64,000 nt of DNA from Nostoc sp. FACHB-973 (GCF_014698115.1 NZ_JACJSJ010000004.1:1-64000), one strand, 5' to 3'. Counted from the stretch's first letter, positions 27,505 through 36,078 are shown. Notes: generated by a model from the letters alone, not told the origin. Numbers and translations are program-made.

Positions 27505-29322
27505 TTACTTATAGTGTTGGGCTTGGGTTTCAAACAAGTTTGCATAGCTACTACCCAGATTTATCAGTTCTTCATGGGTGCCGCTTTCAATAATTGAACC
27601 GTTTGCCATCACATAGATACAGTCAGCCATTCTGACGGTTGATAAGCGATGGCTGATGAGGATAGCAGCTTGATTTTTAATCAGTTGACGGAAATTCTGA
27701 AACACCTCTTCTTCAGCTTTCGGGTCTAGAGCGCTAGTTGGTTCATCCAACACAATTAACTGTGAATCTCGCAAAAATGCCCTTGCCAAAGCGATTTTTT
27801 GCCACTGACCGATGCTCAATTCTTCTCCTTGTTCAAAGAATTTACCCAGTATGGTATCGTAACCTTGAGGTAGCTTTCTGATAACATCATCAGCACCGGA
27901 ACGACGGGCAGCGGCGGTGATTTTTTCGTAGTTGAATGGCAGGTTGATATTTGCCAACCAAATGTTTTCTTTAGCAGTCAGATGATATTTTGTATAGTCT
28001 TGAAAAATCACGCTAATTTGACTGCGGAGAGCAGCAATTTCAAATTGGCGTAAATCTATGCCATCAATGGTAATGCTACCAAAAGTGGGATCGTATAAGC
28101 GACACAAAAGCTTAATTAAAGTAGTCTTACCTGAGCCGTTTTCTCCTACAAATGCCACCACTTCTCCTGGGCGAATAGTCAGATTAATATCCTGAAGTGC
28201 CTGACGCTTCGTAGTTGCATATTGAAAACTGACATGATTAAACACAATGCCATTTTGCATTGGTATGGGAAGAGGTTTTGGATATAACGGTTCTATAACC
28301 TTTGGTTTCAGGTCTAGAAATTCATATAAGTTAGCAAGAAATAGATTGTCTTCATATAAACCAGACAGACCACCCAAGAGACTTTTTAGGTCGTTTTGTC
28401 CTCGTTGCAATGCCTGGTAATAGAGTACTAAGTCACCAAAGCGGATAGTGCCTTGCATGGTTTGATAAATAATGAAACCATAGGCAGCAAAAACTAAAGT
28501 TGTCGCCGTTGCTTGGGCACCAAGATTAGCCACAGACTGTCTTTTGGTCATGGCTATGTTTTCCTGATATAGTTGGCGCCGCAAGCGCAGATACCACTGA
28601 CTAAAGAAAGAACCTAAATCAAACAAGCGAATTTCTTTAGCGTGTTGCTCTGTAGTCAGTATCCGACTCAAGTAGCCTGCTTGGCGTTCCTGGGCTGTCT
28701 TTTGACGCTGCCAATGATACATGATGCCGGAGTATTTCACCCGCACTATCAAAGCCGGAATCGCGGCAACAAATAAGATAACTCCTATTCCCCAATGCAA
28801 TGACAGTAGCAACCCCAGCATCGCCACCAAAGAGATACTACTCAAACATAGCCATGCCAAACGATGTAGGATTTGCCCTGGTCGAGAAGGAGCTTCTTTT
28901 TGCGCTCGCTGCAAGGCATCATAATATTCAGAGTTTTCATAATACTCCAGGTCTACCTCAATTGATTTAGCATGGAGGATGTTTTGCATGTAGTCAGTGA
29001 GTTGCTGAGATTGGGCGGCATACACCAGTTCAGTCAGGGAAGAACACAGGGTAGTTACTAGGGTGATAGCAACAAAGAAGCCAAGCAAAAGTAATACTTG
29101 ATTAAAGGCGGCTCCTTTGTCGGCAACATTAACACTGGCGGCTATTGTATCTACGATGAGTTTGGTGAGATAGAGAGAAAGTAGAGGCAATAAACCTTGA
29201 ATAACCAAAAGTGCAACCAAAGCAATAGTCAAACGAGGACTACTGTTCCAAACTAGGCGCAACGCAGGCAGAATGCGTAAGCTTTGCTGGATTTTATATC
29301 TTAAAGTTTTGCCTGCTTTCAT
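27505..29322 (-). CDS. ABC transporter, fused permease-ATPase (peptide exporter type), 605 aa
   Basis: The start ATG 29322 (MKAGKTLRYKIQQSL) is preferred over an upstream start at 29391 because it begins 4 bp after the stop of the protease gene. The N-terminal half has about six membrane segments (for example LTIALVALLVIQGLLPLLSL). The ATPase has Walker A GENGSGKTT (about 390), signature LSIGQWQK (about 500) and Walker B LIVLDEPTSALD, then the H-loop ISHR. It lacks a C39 peptidase domain, in keeping with the separate protease gene next to it. It probably exports the mature peptide (lasso D role). Confidence 0.9.
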   Translation of the reverse strand: MKAGKTLRYKIQQSLRILPALRLVWNSSPRLTIALVALLVIQGLLPLLSLYLTKLIVDTIAASVNVADKGAAFNQVLLLLGFFVAITLVTTLCSSLTELVYAAQSQQLTDYMQNILHAKSIEVDLEYYENSEYYDALQRAQKEAPSRPGQILHRLAWLCLSSISLVAMLGLLLSLHWGIGVILFVAAIPALIVRVKYSGIMYHWQRQKTAQERQAGYLSRILTTEQHAKEIRLFDLGSFFSQWYLRLRRQLYQENIAMTKRQSVANLGAQATATTLVFAAYGFIIYQTMQGTIRFGDLVLYYQALQRGQNDLKSLLGGLSGLYEDNLFLANLYEFLDLKPKVIEPLYPKPLPIPMQNGIVFNHVSFQYATTKRQALQDINLTIRPGEVVAFVGENGSGKTTLIKLLCRLYDPTFGSITIDGIDLRQFEIAALRSQISVIFQDYTKYHLTAKENIWLANINLPFNYEKITAAARRSGADDVIRKLPQGYDTILGKFFEQGEELSIGQWQKIALARAFLRDSQLIVLDEPTSALDPKAEEEVFQNFRQLIKNQAAILISHRLSTVRMADCIYVMANGSIIESGTHEELINLGSSYANLFETQAQHYK

Positions 29323-29326
29323 ATTT

Positions 29327-29770
29327 TTAAAGATGCTCTTTTGCAAAAGATGCCAGTTGGCTAAAATTAGAAAGGTCTGCAACATCGCCAATTACAACCT
29401 GTCCCTGATTTTCTAACCACGCATGAGCCTTTAACTCTCCTTCTTGATCTTTGGCAACACCAATGCAGAGATTAGATGTATAACCGTGGCGACTCATGAA
29501 AAACTGGCAAGTCAAGGCACGCGCTAGACACTTGACACCAGGCATATAATGACTGCTAACTTCCACAGCCCAGACGATTTTATCAATAGAGATGTGGTAT
29601 TTTTCTTGGCATTTAGGTTTGGTATTACTTAGCTTTAATAGAAGTTTATGCAAGGTTTTAAATGACAGCAACCATAAACCTAATCTAACTAATGTCAATA
29701 CAATAAAAGTGTTAATTAAAAGTTGTTTTTTCTGATATTCTAATTTGAGAAACTTAGATAAGTGCTTCAT
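29327..29770 (-). CDS. Lasso-peptide B2-type leader protease (transglutaminase-like), 147 aa
   Basis: The sequence contains PGVKCLARALTCQFFMSRHG with catalytic Cys81, AHAWLE with His116 and GDV with Asp129: the triad and spacing of the lasso B2 protein (Transglut_core3). An N-terminal hydrophobic stretch (INTFIVLTLVRLGLWLL) may anchor it. B2 removes the leader after a conserved Thr at the penultimate leader position, guided by the PqqD-like B1 protein (family knowledge). The ABC exporter follows at 4 bp. Finding B2 without a cyclase is the key oddity of this locus. Confidence 0.88.
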   Translation of the reverse strand: MKHLSKFLKLEYQKKQLLINTFIVLTLVRLGLWLLSFKTLHKLLLKLSNTKPKCQEKYHISIDKIVWAVEVSSHYMPGVKCLARALTCQFFMSRHGYTSNLCIGVAKDQEGELKAHAWLENQGQVVIGDVADLSNFSQLASFAKEHL

Positions 29771-29830
29771 TTTTACTCAAATGTTTGATAATTTTGTTAT
29801 TTACAACGCAATTTGGATTTTCTAAATCTT

Positions 29831-29995
29831 AGAGGATATTTGAAAAGTAGTTAGCTGTGATTTTAGGCACTTTTTGATCCCCCCTAACCCCCCTTAAAAA
29901 GGGGGGAACCGGAATTAAAGTCCCCCTTCTTAAGGGGGATTTAGGGGGATCTAGAACGTTTTGCTACTAACAAGAGGACTTTTCAAACATCCTCT
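29831..29995. mobile_element. MITE copy 1, 165 bp, termini AGAGGATATTTGAAAAGT
   Basis: Terminal inverted repeats AGAGGATATTTGAAAAGT / ACTTTTCAAACATCCTCT enclose two G/C-rich hairpins (CCCCCCTTAAAAAGGGGGG and CCCCCTTCTTAAGGGGG). Other copies lie at 36521-36685 (inverted) and 39591-39745. Its right end touches the stop codon of the epimerase gene (TAA, 29995-29997) and separates the epimerase from the protease within the RiPP-like cluster. Confidence 0.8.
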
Positions 29996-30966
29996 TAAGC
30001 AGATAGAGGAAACCGTTGTTTTGAATAATTATCATTGTTGCTCAAAGATGATGCAATAAAAAAATTAATAGCCGACTCTGGTGACCACTGAGGATGAAAA
30101 TCTAAACATGTAGATATCCTGGAAATATCAGCTTGTGAATGCTGAATGTCTCCCAAACGAGGAGAAACGAAATTAATTTCTGATTGCCATTGCGGAAAAT
30201 GATTTTTCAGAATATCAATCAACTGCACTAAAGAAGTAGATTTTCCAGTTCCTAAGTTACAAATTAAGGATGAACCAGGGGTAAAATTTGCTTTGAATGC
30301 TTGAGAAAAAGCCCCCACTACGTCTTTAACATAAATAAAGTCTCTGGTTTGATTTCCATCACCATAAATAGTAATTGGCAAGCCACGTTGCATAACATCA
30401 AAAAATCGGGAAATTACGCCAGAGTAGCTTGAATTAGGAACTTGTCTAGGGCCAAATACGTTAAAAATTCGTAAGCCAACAAATGAAAAACCTAGTTGTT
30501 TAGCAAAGATACTAGCGTATTGTTCACTCACCAATTTTTGTAAGCCGTAGGGTGACAGAGGAGAAGTTTTTTGTTCTTCTGAAATTGGTAATTGGGTGAG
30601 ATTACCGTAAACAGATGCGGAACTGGCAAACACTAACTTAGGAATAGTTAAAGCTTGGCAAAGTTGAATCACAGCCAGGGTTGCCGAAAGATTATTGTGA
30701 TGAGCCTCTAGGGGACGATACAAAGATTCTGTCACCGATGAAATAGCTGCTAAATGGGCGATACCATCAACTTTCTCTGTAAAATCTTCTGGTTGACATA
30801 TCAAAATATCTTTTTGGAGAAACGTCAGACGAGGATGTTTGGGTAAGTTCTCTAAGCGTCCAGTGGTCAGATTATCAACTACAGTGACACGATGACCTTC
30901 TGATAATAATTGTTCTGTAAGATGAGAGCCAATAAATCCGGCTCCGCCAGTGACAATAAAATGCAT
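29995..30966 (-). CDS. NAD-dependent nucleotide-sugar epimerase/dehydratase, 323 aa
   Basis: ATG 30966 gives MHFIVTGGAGFIGSHLTEQL with the GGAGFIG dinucleotide-binding loop. A longer frame upstream overlaps the neighbour and is rejected. Catalytic features are SSASVYG and SPYGLQKLVSEQY (YxxxK), typical of UDP-glucose 4-epimerase-like extended SDRs. It begins 4 bp after the upstream glycosyltransferase stop and probably supplies a sugar nucleotide to the glycosyltransferases of the cluster. The stop codon abuts a MITE end. Confidence 0.9.
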   Translation of the reverse strand: MHFIVTGGAGFIGSHLTEQLLSEGHRVTVVDNLTTGRLENLPKHPRLTFLQKDILICQPEDFTEKVDGIAHLAAISSVTESLYRPLEAHHNNLSATLAVIQLCQALTIPKLVFASSASVYGNLTQLPISEEQKTSPLSPYGLQKLVSEQYASIFAKQLGFSFVGLRIFNVFGPRQVPNSSYSGVISRFFDVMQRGLPITIYGDGNQTRDFIYVKDVVGAFSQAFKANFTPGSSLICNLGTGKSTSLVQLIDILKNHFPQWQSEINFVSPRLGDIQHSQADISRISTCLDFHPQWSPESAINFFIASSLSNNDNYSKQRFPLSA

Positions 30967-30970
30967 GATC

Positions 30971-31870
30971 TTAAATTTGCTTAGTAGATATAGATAATCG
31001 CAACTCCTCATACCTAGCGGTTTCACCCCGCATTTCTCGATAGCGATGCAAAACTCTACGCGCTTGCTCTATTTGATGAGTTTGAATATGCAAATTGGCA
31101 AGTTGGAGGTAGATATTGTAAAAGCAAGGATCGAGAAAATTAACAGGGATTTTTAGGAATTCTGGATTGCGATCGATGACTTTTTCCTTAACGCGCAGGT
31201 GGTTAGTGAACATCTGCTCTTTATCTTGAGAAAGATTATTTGGCGATTGCCGATAACGTGCTAAGGGTTGATTTAAAAAATAAATCGGAAATTTTTCAAT
31301 CAGGCGCAGCCATAAATCGTAATCTTCACAACATCTCAGAGTTTCATCAAACAAACCCACTTTATCTAAACAGTCTCGACGCACAACAACCGTTAGGACT
31401 GGAATGTAGTTGTATCTAAAAAGAGTCCATAATACCTGAAGATTCGGGGTAGGATATGCTGTATTGTACGAACCCGGAAACAAACCTTCTTTATCACAAA
31501 AAAAGAGTGAATCTGAATAGATCAAACCAATGCGTGGATTGGCTTCCAAGACGGAAATCTGTTTTTCTAACTTCTGAGGTTCCCAGAGATCGTCATCATC
31601 TAAAAAGGCAATATACTTTCCTCTAGCAGAGCGAATTCCAGCATTGCGAGCCGCAGATAATCCTTGATTGGCTTGATGAATAGCGGTAATGCGATCGCGA
31701 TCGCTAAATTGAGCCAAAACTTGCTGAGTATTATCCTGAGAACCATCATTGATGACAATAATTTCGTAGTCTTCGTAGGTTTGAGCCAAAACGCTGTTAA
31801 TTGCCTGACTGACAAGATGGCCACGCTGGTAAGTAGGAATAATAACGCTGACGGTTGGCTTAAATTGCAT
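30971..31870 (-). CDS. Glycosyltransferase family 2, downstream copy of a tandem pair, 299 aa
   Basis: ATG 31870 gives MQFKPTVSVIIPTYQRGHLV. The GT-A signature includes VINDGSQDNTQQ and KYIAFLDDDDLWEP (metal-binding Asp triplet). The C-terminal helical part has IQTHQIEQARRVLHRYREMR. It is closely similar, in both protein and DNA, to the gene at 31926-32834, including the flanking sequence, so the two arose by tandem duplication. It probably adds sugar to the peptide or to an oligosaccharide made in the cluster; acceptor unknown. Confidence 0.88.
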   Translation of the reverse strand: MQFKPTVSVIIPTYQRGHLVSQAINSVLAQTYEDYEIIVINDGSQDNTQQVLAQFSDRDRITAIHQANQGLSAARNAGIRSARGKYIAFLDDDDLWEPQKLEKQISVLEANPRIGLIYSDSLFFCDKEGLFPGSYNTAYPTPNLQVLWTLFRYNYIPVLTVVVRRDCLDKVGLFDETLRCCEDYDLWLRLIEKFPIYFLNQPLARYRQSPNNLSQDKEQMFTNHLRVKEKVIDRNPEFLKIPVNFLDPCFYNIYLQLANLHIQTHQIEQARRVLHRYREMRGETARYEELRLSISTKQI

Positions 31871-31925
31871 GTTTAAAAATTTACCTCCAAATCTGGCTTT
31901 GCCAGTAACAAGAAAATGCTTCAGC
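31871..31925 (-). pseudogene. Fossil of the epimerase gene start between the two glycosyltransferases
   Basis: Read on the minus strand, 31885-31921 gives KHFLVTGKARFGG, a decayed match to the true epimerase start MHFIVTGGAGFIG, in the same position relative to the upstream glycosyltransferase stop. The duplication unit was therefore a glycosyltransferase gene plus the first few dozen bases of the epimerase gene. Confidence 0.65.
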
Positions 31926-32834
31926 TTAAATTGGCTCAGTAGATGTAGATATAGATAATCGCAACTCCTCATACCTGGGGGTTTCACCCCGTACTTCTCG
32001 ATAGCGTTGCAAAACTCTACGCGCTTTCTCTATTTGATGATTTTGAAGATGTAAATTGGCAAGTTCAAGGTAGATATTGTAAAAGTAAGGATCGAGAAAA
32101 TGAACAGGAATTTTTAGAAATTCTGGATTGCGCCCAATGACTTTTTCCTTAACTCGTAGCAAGCTAACTATAAATAGTTCTTGATTTTGAGAAAGACTAT
32201 TTGATGATTTGCGATAACGTGCTAAAGGCTCATTTAAAAAATAAATCGGAAAATGTTCAATCAGCCGTAACCATAAATCATAATCTTCACAAGGAATAAC
32301 AGTTTCATCAAACAAACCCACTTGTTCTAAACAGTCTTGACGCACAACAACCGTCGGCATTGGAATGTAGTTGTACCTAAAAAGAGTAAAGACGACCTGA
32401 AGATTAGGAGTGGGAAACGCTGCATTGTACGACCTCTTTGATAAACCCTTTTGAGCAGAAAAAGAGACTGAATCTGAATAGATTAAGCCAAGATATGGAT
32501 TTGAATCCAAGACAGAAATCTGTTTTTCTAACTTTTGAGGTTCCCAGAGGTCGTCGTCATCTAAAAAAGCGATATACTTCCCTCTAGCAGAGCGAATTCC
32601 AGCATTGCGAGCCGCAGACACTCCTTGATTTGCTTGATGAATTGTGGTAATGCAATGGCGATCGCTAAATTGAGCCAGGACTTGCTGAGTATTATCCTGA
32701 GAACCATCGTTGATGACAATAATTTCGTAGTCTTTGTAGGTTTGTGCCAAAACGCTGTTAATTGCCTGACTGACAAGATGGCCGCGCTGGTAAGTAGGAA
32801 TAATAACGCTGACGGCTGGCTTAAAAACTTGCAT
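31926..32834 (-). CDS. Glycosyltransferase family 2, upstream copy of a tandem pair, 302 aa
   Basis: ATG 32834 gives MQVFKPAVSVIIPTYQRGHL. The same GT2 signatures occur as in its neighbour: VINDGSQDNTQQ, KYIAFLDDDDLWEP, CEDYDLWLRLIEHFP. The paralogues differ mainly around residues 120-150 and in the C-terminal third, consistent with divergence after duplication and possibly different acceptors or donors. It follows the kinase gene with a 52-bp gap. It is cytosolic or membrane-peripheral, with no membrane helix. Confidence 0.88.
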   Translation of the reverse strand: MQVFKPAVSVIIPTYQRGHLVSQAINSVLAQTYKDYEIIVINDGSQDNTQQVLAQFSDRHCITTIHQANQGVSAARNAGIRSARGKYIAFLDDDDLWEPQKLEKQISVLDSNPYLGLIYSDSVSFSAQKGLSKRSYNAAFPTPNLQVVFTLFRYNYIPMPTVVVRQDCLEQVGLFDETVIPCEDYDLWLRLIEHFPIYFLNEPLARYRKSSNSLSQNQELFIVSLLRVKEKVIGRNPEFLKIPVHFLDPYFYNIYLELANLHLQNHQIEKARRVLQRYREVRGETPRYEELRLSISTSTEPI

Positions 32835-32886
32835 ATTTAAAAATTTGCTTAGTAAATATAGGCAGATATCCAAATTACTGGTGTTG

Positions 32887-33900
32887 CTAAACCAAAGTAT
32901 GAATCAAGCGCAAGTTTTCTAAAATAACATCATAAATTTGCCCCAAATTTCCCAAATTATCAGGAAGTAATAACTCCCGCACAGGAACAGTCTTTGCCAA
33001 TTGACCTAATTCTTGAAACTCCTGTCTGCACTGTTGAGGAGTGAGGAAAGCACGCCCATAGGAATTGAACATTAGATGCTTCATGGCTTCAGGCAGAGAA
33101 AGAGAGTTAATGATAGGTGCTGTGAGGTTTGAGTCACGTTCTCCTAATATGTACACAGCAATTAATGGCAAAGCTTGCGATTGAAACTGCCACTGTTCTC
33201 TATCTTTTATTTGCAAATCTATAAAGCGTTTATCTAGACTAGTTGATACTAGTGATAAATCTTCTATTGAGCCGTGAATGGCATTTGCAGAATTAGGCCA
33301 CAGGCGTAGACGAGGATAAGCAGACTGTACCCAAAACCTTTTTTCATCAGGAATCAGTGCGGCAATATCATCTGCCAATACGGAGAATCCACGGCTAGCC
33401 AACGCTGCTGCTGTGGTTGATTTACCTGCGCCTGATTGTCCTAAAATGGCGATCGCGCTACCATCAACCGCAACCACGCTAGCATGAAGACAAGTCACTC
33501 CCCGCAGCCGTAACAGATGACCGAGTACGCAACCCAGCAGCAAAGATACTGCATCTGTAAATAGTGCATCTCTAGACCAAAAACCCCAAACTTGACTACC
33601 ATCAGGATTCAAGATGAATTCCAAGCAATCAACCCCATCAAAAGACCGTATCCTCCAGTAAGTACCGTCATCTCGGTGTGTCGTCCATAGGTGAAAGCCT
33701 GTTTGTTGATACCATTCAAGCGGCACATTCCAAAAAGCCTGTTCGAGTAACGGTAGTTGACTTTGTTGTTCGCCAACTAGGTCAATAGCCACATCTATTG
33801 ATGTAGAGCTATTGACAGTAGCTAACCCTGGAAGCAGTCGATTAATAGATAGGTTGAGTCCATAAAATTGATAGGAATAATTATCATTTTTTATCAACAT
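32887..33900 (-). CDS. HPr-kinase-like peptide serine kinase, 337 aa
   Basis: The C-terminal half is an HprK-type P-loop kinase: TCLHASVVAVDG, Walker A LGQSGAGKSTTAAAL (about 154-162) and VLADDIAAL with the acidic pair. The N-terminal half resembles the extra domain of lasso-peptide kinases. Homologues in lasso clusters phosphorylate the C-terminal serine of the precursor (family knowledge). Here neither precursor ends in Ser (ends GLP and TPP), so the site would have to be one of the internal Ser/Thr residues, or the target differs. It lies directly downstream of the precursor genes. Confidence 0.85.
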   Translation of the reverse strand: MLIKNDNYSYQFYGLNLSINRLLPGLATVNSSTSIDVAIDLVGEQQSQLPLLEQAFWNVPLEWYQQTGFHLWTTHRDDGTYWRIRSFDGVDCLEFILNPDGSQVWGFWSRDALFTDAVSLLLGCVLGHLLRLRGVTCLHASVVAVDGSAIAILGQSGAGKSTTAAALASRGFSVLADDIAALIPDEKRFWVQSAYPRLRLWPNSANAIHGSIEDLSLVSTSLDKRFIDLQIKDREQWQFQSQALPLIAVYILGERDSNLTAPIINSLSLPEAMKHLMFNSYGRAFLTPQQCRQEFQELGQLAKTVPVRELLLPDNLGNLGQIYDVILENLRLIHTLV

Positions 33901-33935
33901 TTGTGTTTATTTTTATTTGCAAATTCAAATTTTTT

Positions 33936-33968
33936 AAAATCCCGACTTATTTAAAAAGTCAGGATTTT
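33936..33968 (-). terminator. Hairpin after the precursor genes, before the kinase
   Basis: AAAATCCCGACTT (33936-33948) and AAGTCAGGATTTT (33956-33968) form a 12-of-13-bp stem around a 7-nt loop, with A/T tracts on both sides. It sits 58 bp downstream of precursor 1 in the direction of transcription. It is a candidate attenuator that would let precursor mRNA exceed that of the processing genes, as is common in RiPP operons. Confidence 0.5.
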
Positions 33969-34025
33969 TTGAAAACTAAAACTTACATAATTTTCCTCCA
34001 ATGGAAGAAAAATGTAGAAAATGTA

Positions 34026-34166
34026 TTACGGAAGACCGGTGATGGGTGCGGCTGTAGTACTAAAACCACCACTACCACCGACTTGTTGTGTCAAACCAGA
34101 TATTTTGCCGTGAGCTTTCAATTCCGGCTCAGAATAATTCTTTCTCACGTTTTCAGATTGTGACAT
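34026..34166 (-). CDS. RiPP precursor peptide 1 with lasso-type leader, 46 aa
   Basis: The peptide begins MSQSENVRKNYSEPEL, continues KAHGKISGLTQQ and ends VGGSGGFSTTAAPITGLP. YSEPELKAHG is a perfect YxxPxLxxxG recognition motif for PqqD-like RREs, followed by LT, as in lasso leaders where Thr is the penultimate leader residue. If cleaved after LTQ, the core would be Q plus VGGSGGFSTTAAPITGLP, with no Asp, Glu, Lys, Arg or Cys. A lasso macrolactam needs Asp/Glu at position 7-9 and is excluded. Ser/Thr residues could be phosphorylated or glycosylated. Located between precursor 2 and the kinase. Confidence 0.82.
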   Translation of the reverse strand: MSQSENVRKNYSEPELKAHGKISGLTQQVGGSGGFSTTAAPITGLP

Positions 34167-34208
34167 TTGAAGAATCCTTACGTGTGTAAACAATAGCCTC
34201 ATAAGAGG

Positions 34209-34280
34209 GCAAGTAGAAAGGTGTATTTAATCTAGATTTATTAGGCAATTTTATTGACCTAATAAATCCTTCCTACTTGC
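34209..34280 (-). promoter_or_regulatory. Stem-loop between the two precursor genes
   Basis: Outer arms GCAAGTAG (34209-34216) / CTACTTGC (34273-34280) enclose an inner perfect stem TTTATTAGG (34237-34245) / CCTAATAAA (34258-34266). On the minus strand it lies between precursor 2 and precursor 1. It may terminate, process or stabilise the precursor transcript. Confidence 0.4.
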
Positions 34281-34352
34281 TAACTCTACCCTGCCATCAT
34301 TTATATGACAGCGAGTGAAGTTGAGCTTTTGGTGTTTTTTTCTACTTAACTA

Positions 34353-34490
34353 CTAAGGAGGAGTCCCAGTGGTAGTAGGTATGGGGAATCCGGTTGTAGT
34401 ACCAAAACCACCGCTACTACCCACTTGTTGTGTCAAACCAGATATTTTACCGTGAGCTTTCAATTCAGGCTCAGAATAGTTCTTTTTCAT
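34353..34490 (-). CDS. RiPP precursor peptide 2 with lasso-type leader, 45 aa
   Basis: The peptide begins MKKNYSEPELKAHG, continues KISGLTQQ and ends with VGSSGGFGTTTG then FPIPTTTGTPP. The leader is identical to that of precursor 1 from NYSEPEL to LTQQVG. The core diverges and is longer, and is again devoid of Asp, Glu, Lys, Arg and Cys but rich in Thr, Gly and Pro. Upstream of the ATG the homologous N-terminus (ATGTTTCAATTTTAA) carries a stop, and translation starts at a codon that is GTG (Val) in precursor 1. The two peptides are thus paralogues that duplicated and diverged in the core. Confidence 0.82.
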   Translation of the reverse strand: MKKNYSEPELKAHGKISGLTQQVGSSGGFGTTTGFPIPTTTGTPP

Positions 34491-34868
34491 GTTTTAAAAT
34501 TGAAACATTTGAGTAATCCTTGTTTTTTGTGCTTTGCTGATTTGGAATTATCAGATTATGAATACAGTACAACGATCGCGTCGTTGTTTTTATAAAGTTT
34601 GTGTAAAATATGTGCTATTTTTTGTTATTAAAAGTTATCAAAAAGACCATAATTAAAGATTATTTTAAAAATAAAAATCAATTGTGTTCAATTAATGCTA
34701 AAAACTGCAATTGATGTAGGTTGAATTGAGGATAATCTACGAGAACTGGTAGAGTAACCCAACCTACTTTTCTGCTGAAGCTATATCATTGTTTTGTATC
34801 TTCTAAGTCTATCGATTTCGTCATTTATATTTATATGTAAGACATAATCAAACTTAATAATGGAAAAT
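34491..34868. other. AT-rich spacer upstream of the precursor genes
   Basis: These 378 bp probably hold the promoter of the precursor genes on the minus strand. The only marked structure is a pair GTAGGTTG (about 34716-34723) / CAACCTAC (about 34760-34767), the arms of a common small repeat. I found no third precursor gene here on either strand. Confidence 0.4.
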
Positions 34869-36050
34869 TTAGGCAGAGATTGGCTTAGTAGTAGATGCCA
34901 AATCTTCATATACTCGGAACAGCCGATTTTGTAAATTCGCTTCATCATATTGTTCGACAATCGCTTGCCGTGCTTTTGCAAGATGTGATTCTCGTTCTTG
35001 GGGAGGTTGATTGACGACTTTAATCATTGCCTTTGCCAAAGCTTCTGGGTTTTCAGATTCTACCAAAGTACAAAATTCTTCAATAAAAGTACCCCGATAA
35101 GCTGGCAAATCACAAGTAATCACCGGGCGTTCGCAGGCAACTGCTTCAATGAGTGTGGAAGGAAAAGCATCGTTAGTAGGATAATTGATAATTACATCTG
35201 CTAAGTTGTAGCCTGTAGGCATGAAACTATAAGGTAGGGCGGGCATCCAGCGCAGGTTTTCTAATAAGCCAAGTTGTTGAGCTTGTTTGCTGATGCTTTC
35301 GTATATAGTTACTGCTTCTTCCCCACCAGCACGCCCTAGCTTTGAAAAGACGAGTACCGTTGGTTTGGTGAATTGGGGAAAAGCCTGTGTATAGGCTGTA
35401 AATATCTGCTCGTGGTTGTACAGTTTAGACCAACCACGGGGCGAAAGCAGAATTGTGGCTTCTTCATCAATCTTCAAGATTTCCCGTCGCCACTTTGGTA
35501 AATCTTTTGTGACTCCAGAGCGAAAATGTTTAGGGTTTGTCCCTAGAGGAATTAATTCTACCCGTTGTTCGGGGTTCAACAGTGCTTTGGATTTTTCTAT
35601 CAAATTGGGTGTCTCTACAATCAGCACACCAGTATGCTTAAATACTTGGCTAACCCTATCTTTATGCTTGCTGGATTCCTTTTCTGGTTGTAGCAAATGA
35701 TTTAAAAAGCCCCAAGCAGAGACGACAAGAGGGCTTAAATTCGCCAGGACACAACACTGGGCGTGCCAGCCAATGGCGTGGACATGGATGATATCAGGCT
35801 GGAATTCGTCTGCAAGTTTACGTAGCGGCTCCGCCATTTCCTCGGCCATCCGATCTTCGTATGGGTAGGTGTTGGTAAACTCCTCTTGATACTTTCGCCA
35901 AACAGTGGGGAAATAGCGATAATTTTTGGGAGCTTCGGTTTCATAGGGGTCTACATCTCCTAGTAGCCAAACTTCATAACCTGCTTTAACTACCCAATTT
36001 AAGGGTCTTGTCAAGGCAACGCCCCCAGCACCAATCATCAGTACACGCAT
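34869..36050 (-). CDS. Glycosyltransferase family 4, 393 aa
   Basis: This is a GT-B fold protein: N-terminal MRVLMIGAGGVALTRPLNW and IIHVHAIGWHAQC; C-terminal donor site with LLSPRGWSKLYNHEQIF and the E-x7-E-like region NDAFPSTLIEAVACERPVI. These are typical of GT4 retaining transferases in exopolysaccharide and natural-product loci. It follows the PqqD-like gene by 28 bp on the same strand. It may glycosylate the peptide, or build an oligosaccharide with the two GT2 enzymes. Substrate unknown. Confidence 0.9.
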   Translation of the reverse strand: MRVLMIGAGGVALTRPLNWVVKAGYEVWLLGDVDPYETEAPKNYRYFPTVWRKYQEEFTNTYPYEDRMAEEMAEPLRKLADEFQPDIIHVHAIGWHAQCCVLANLSPLVVSAWGFLNHLLQPEKESSKHKDRVSQVFKHTGVLIVETPNLIEKSKALLNPEQRVELIPLGTNPKHFRSGVTKDLPKWRREILKIDEEATILLSPRGWSKLYNHEQIFTAYTQAFPQFTKPTVLVFSKLGRAGGEEAVTIYESISKQAQQLGLLENLRWMPALPYSFMPTGYNLADVIINYPTNDAFPSTLIEAVACERPVITCDLPAYRGTFIEEFCTLVESENPEALAKAMIKVVNQPPQERESHLAKARQAIVEQYDEANLQNRLFRVYEDLASTTKPISA

Positions 36051-36078
36051 GATTTGATTTTTTGCTTTAAGTTAAGAG

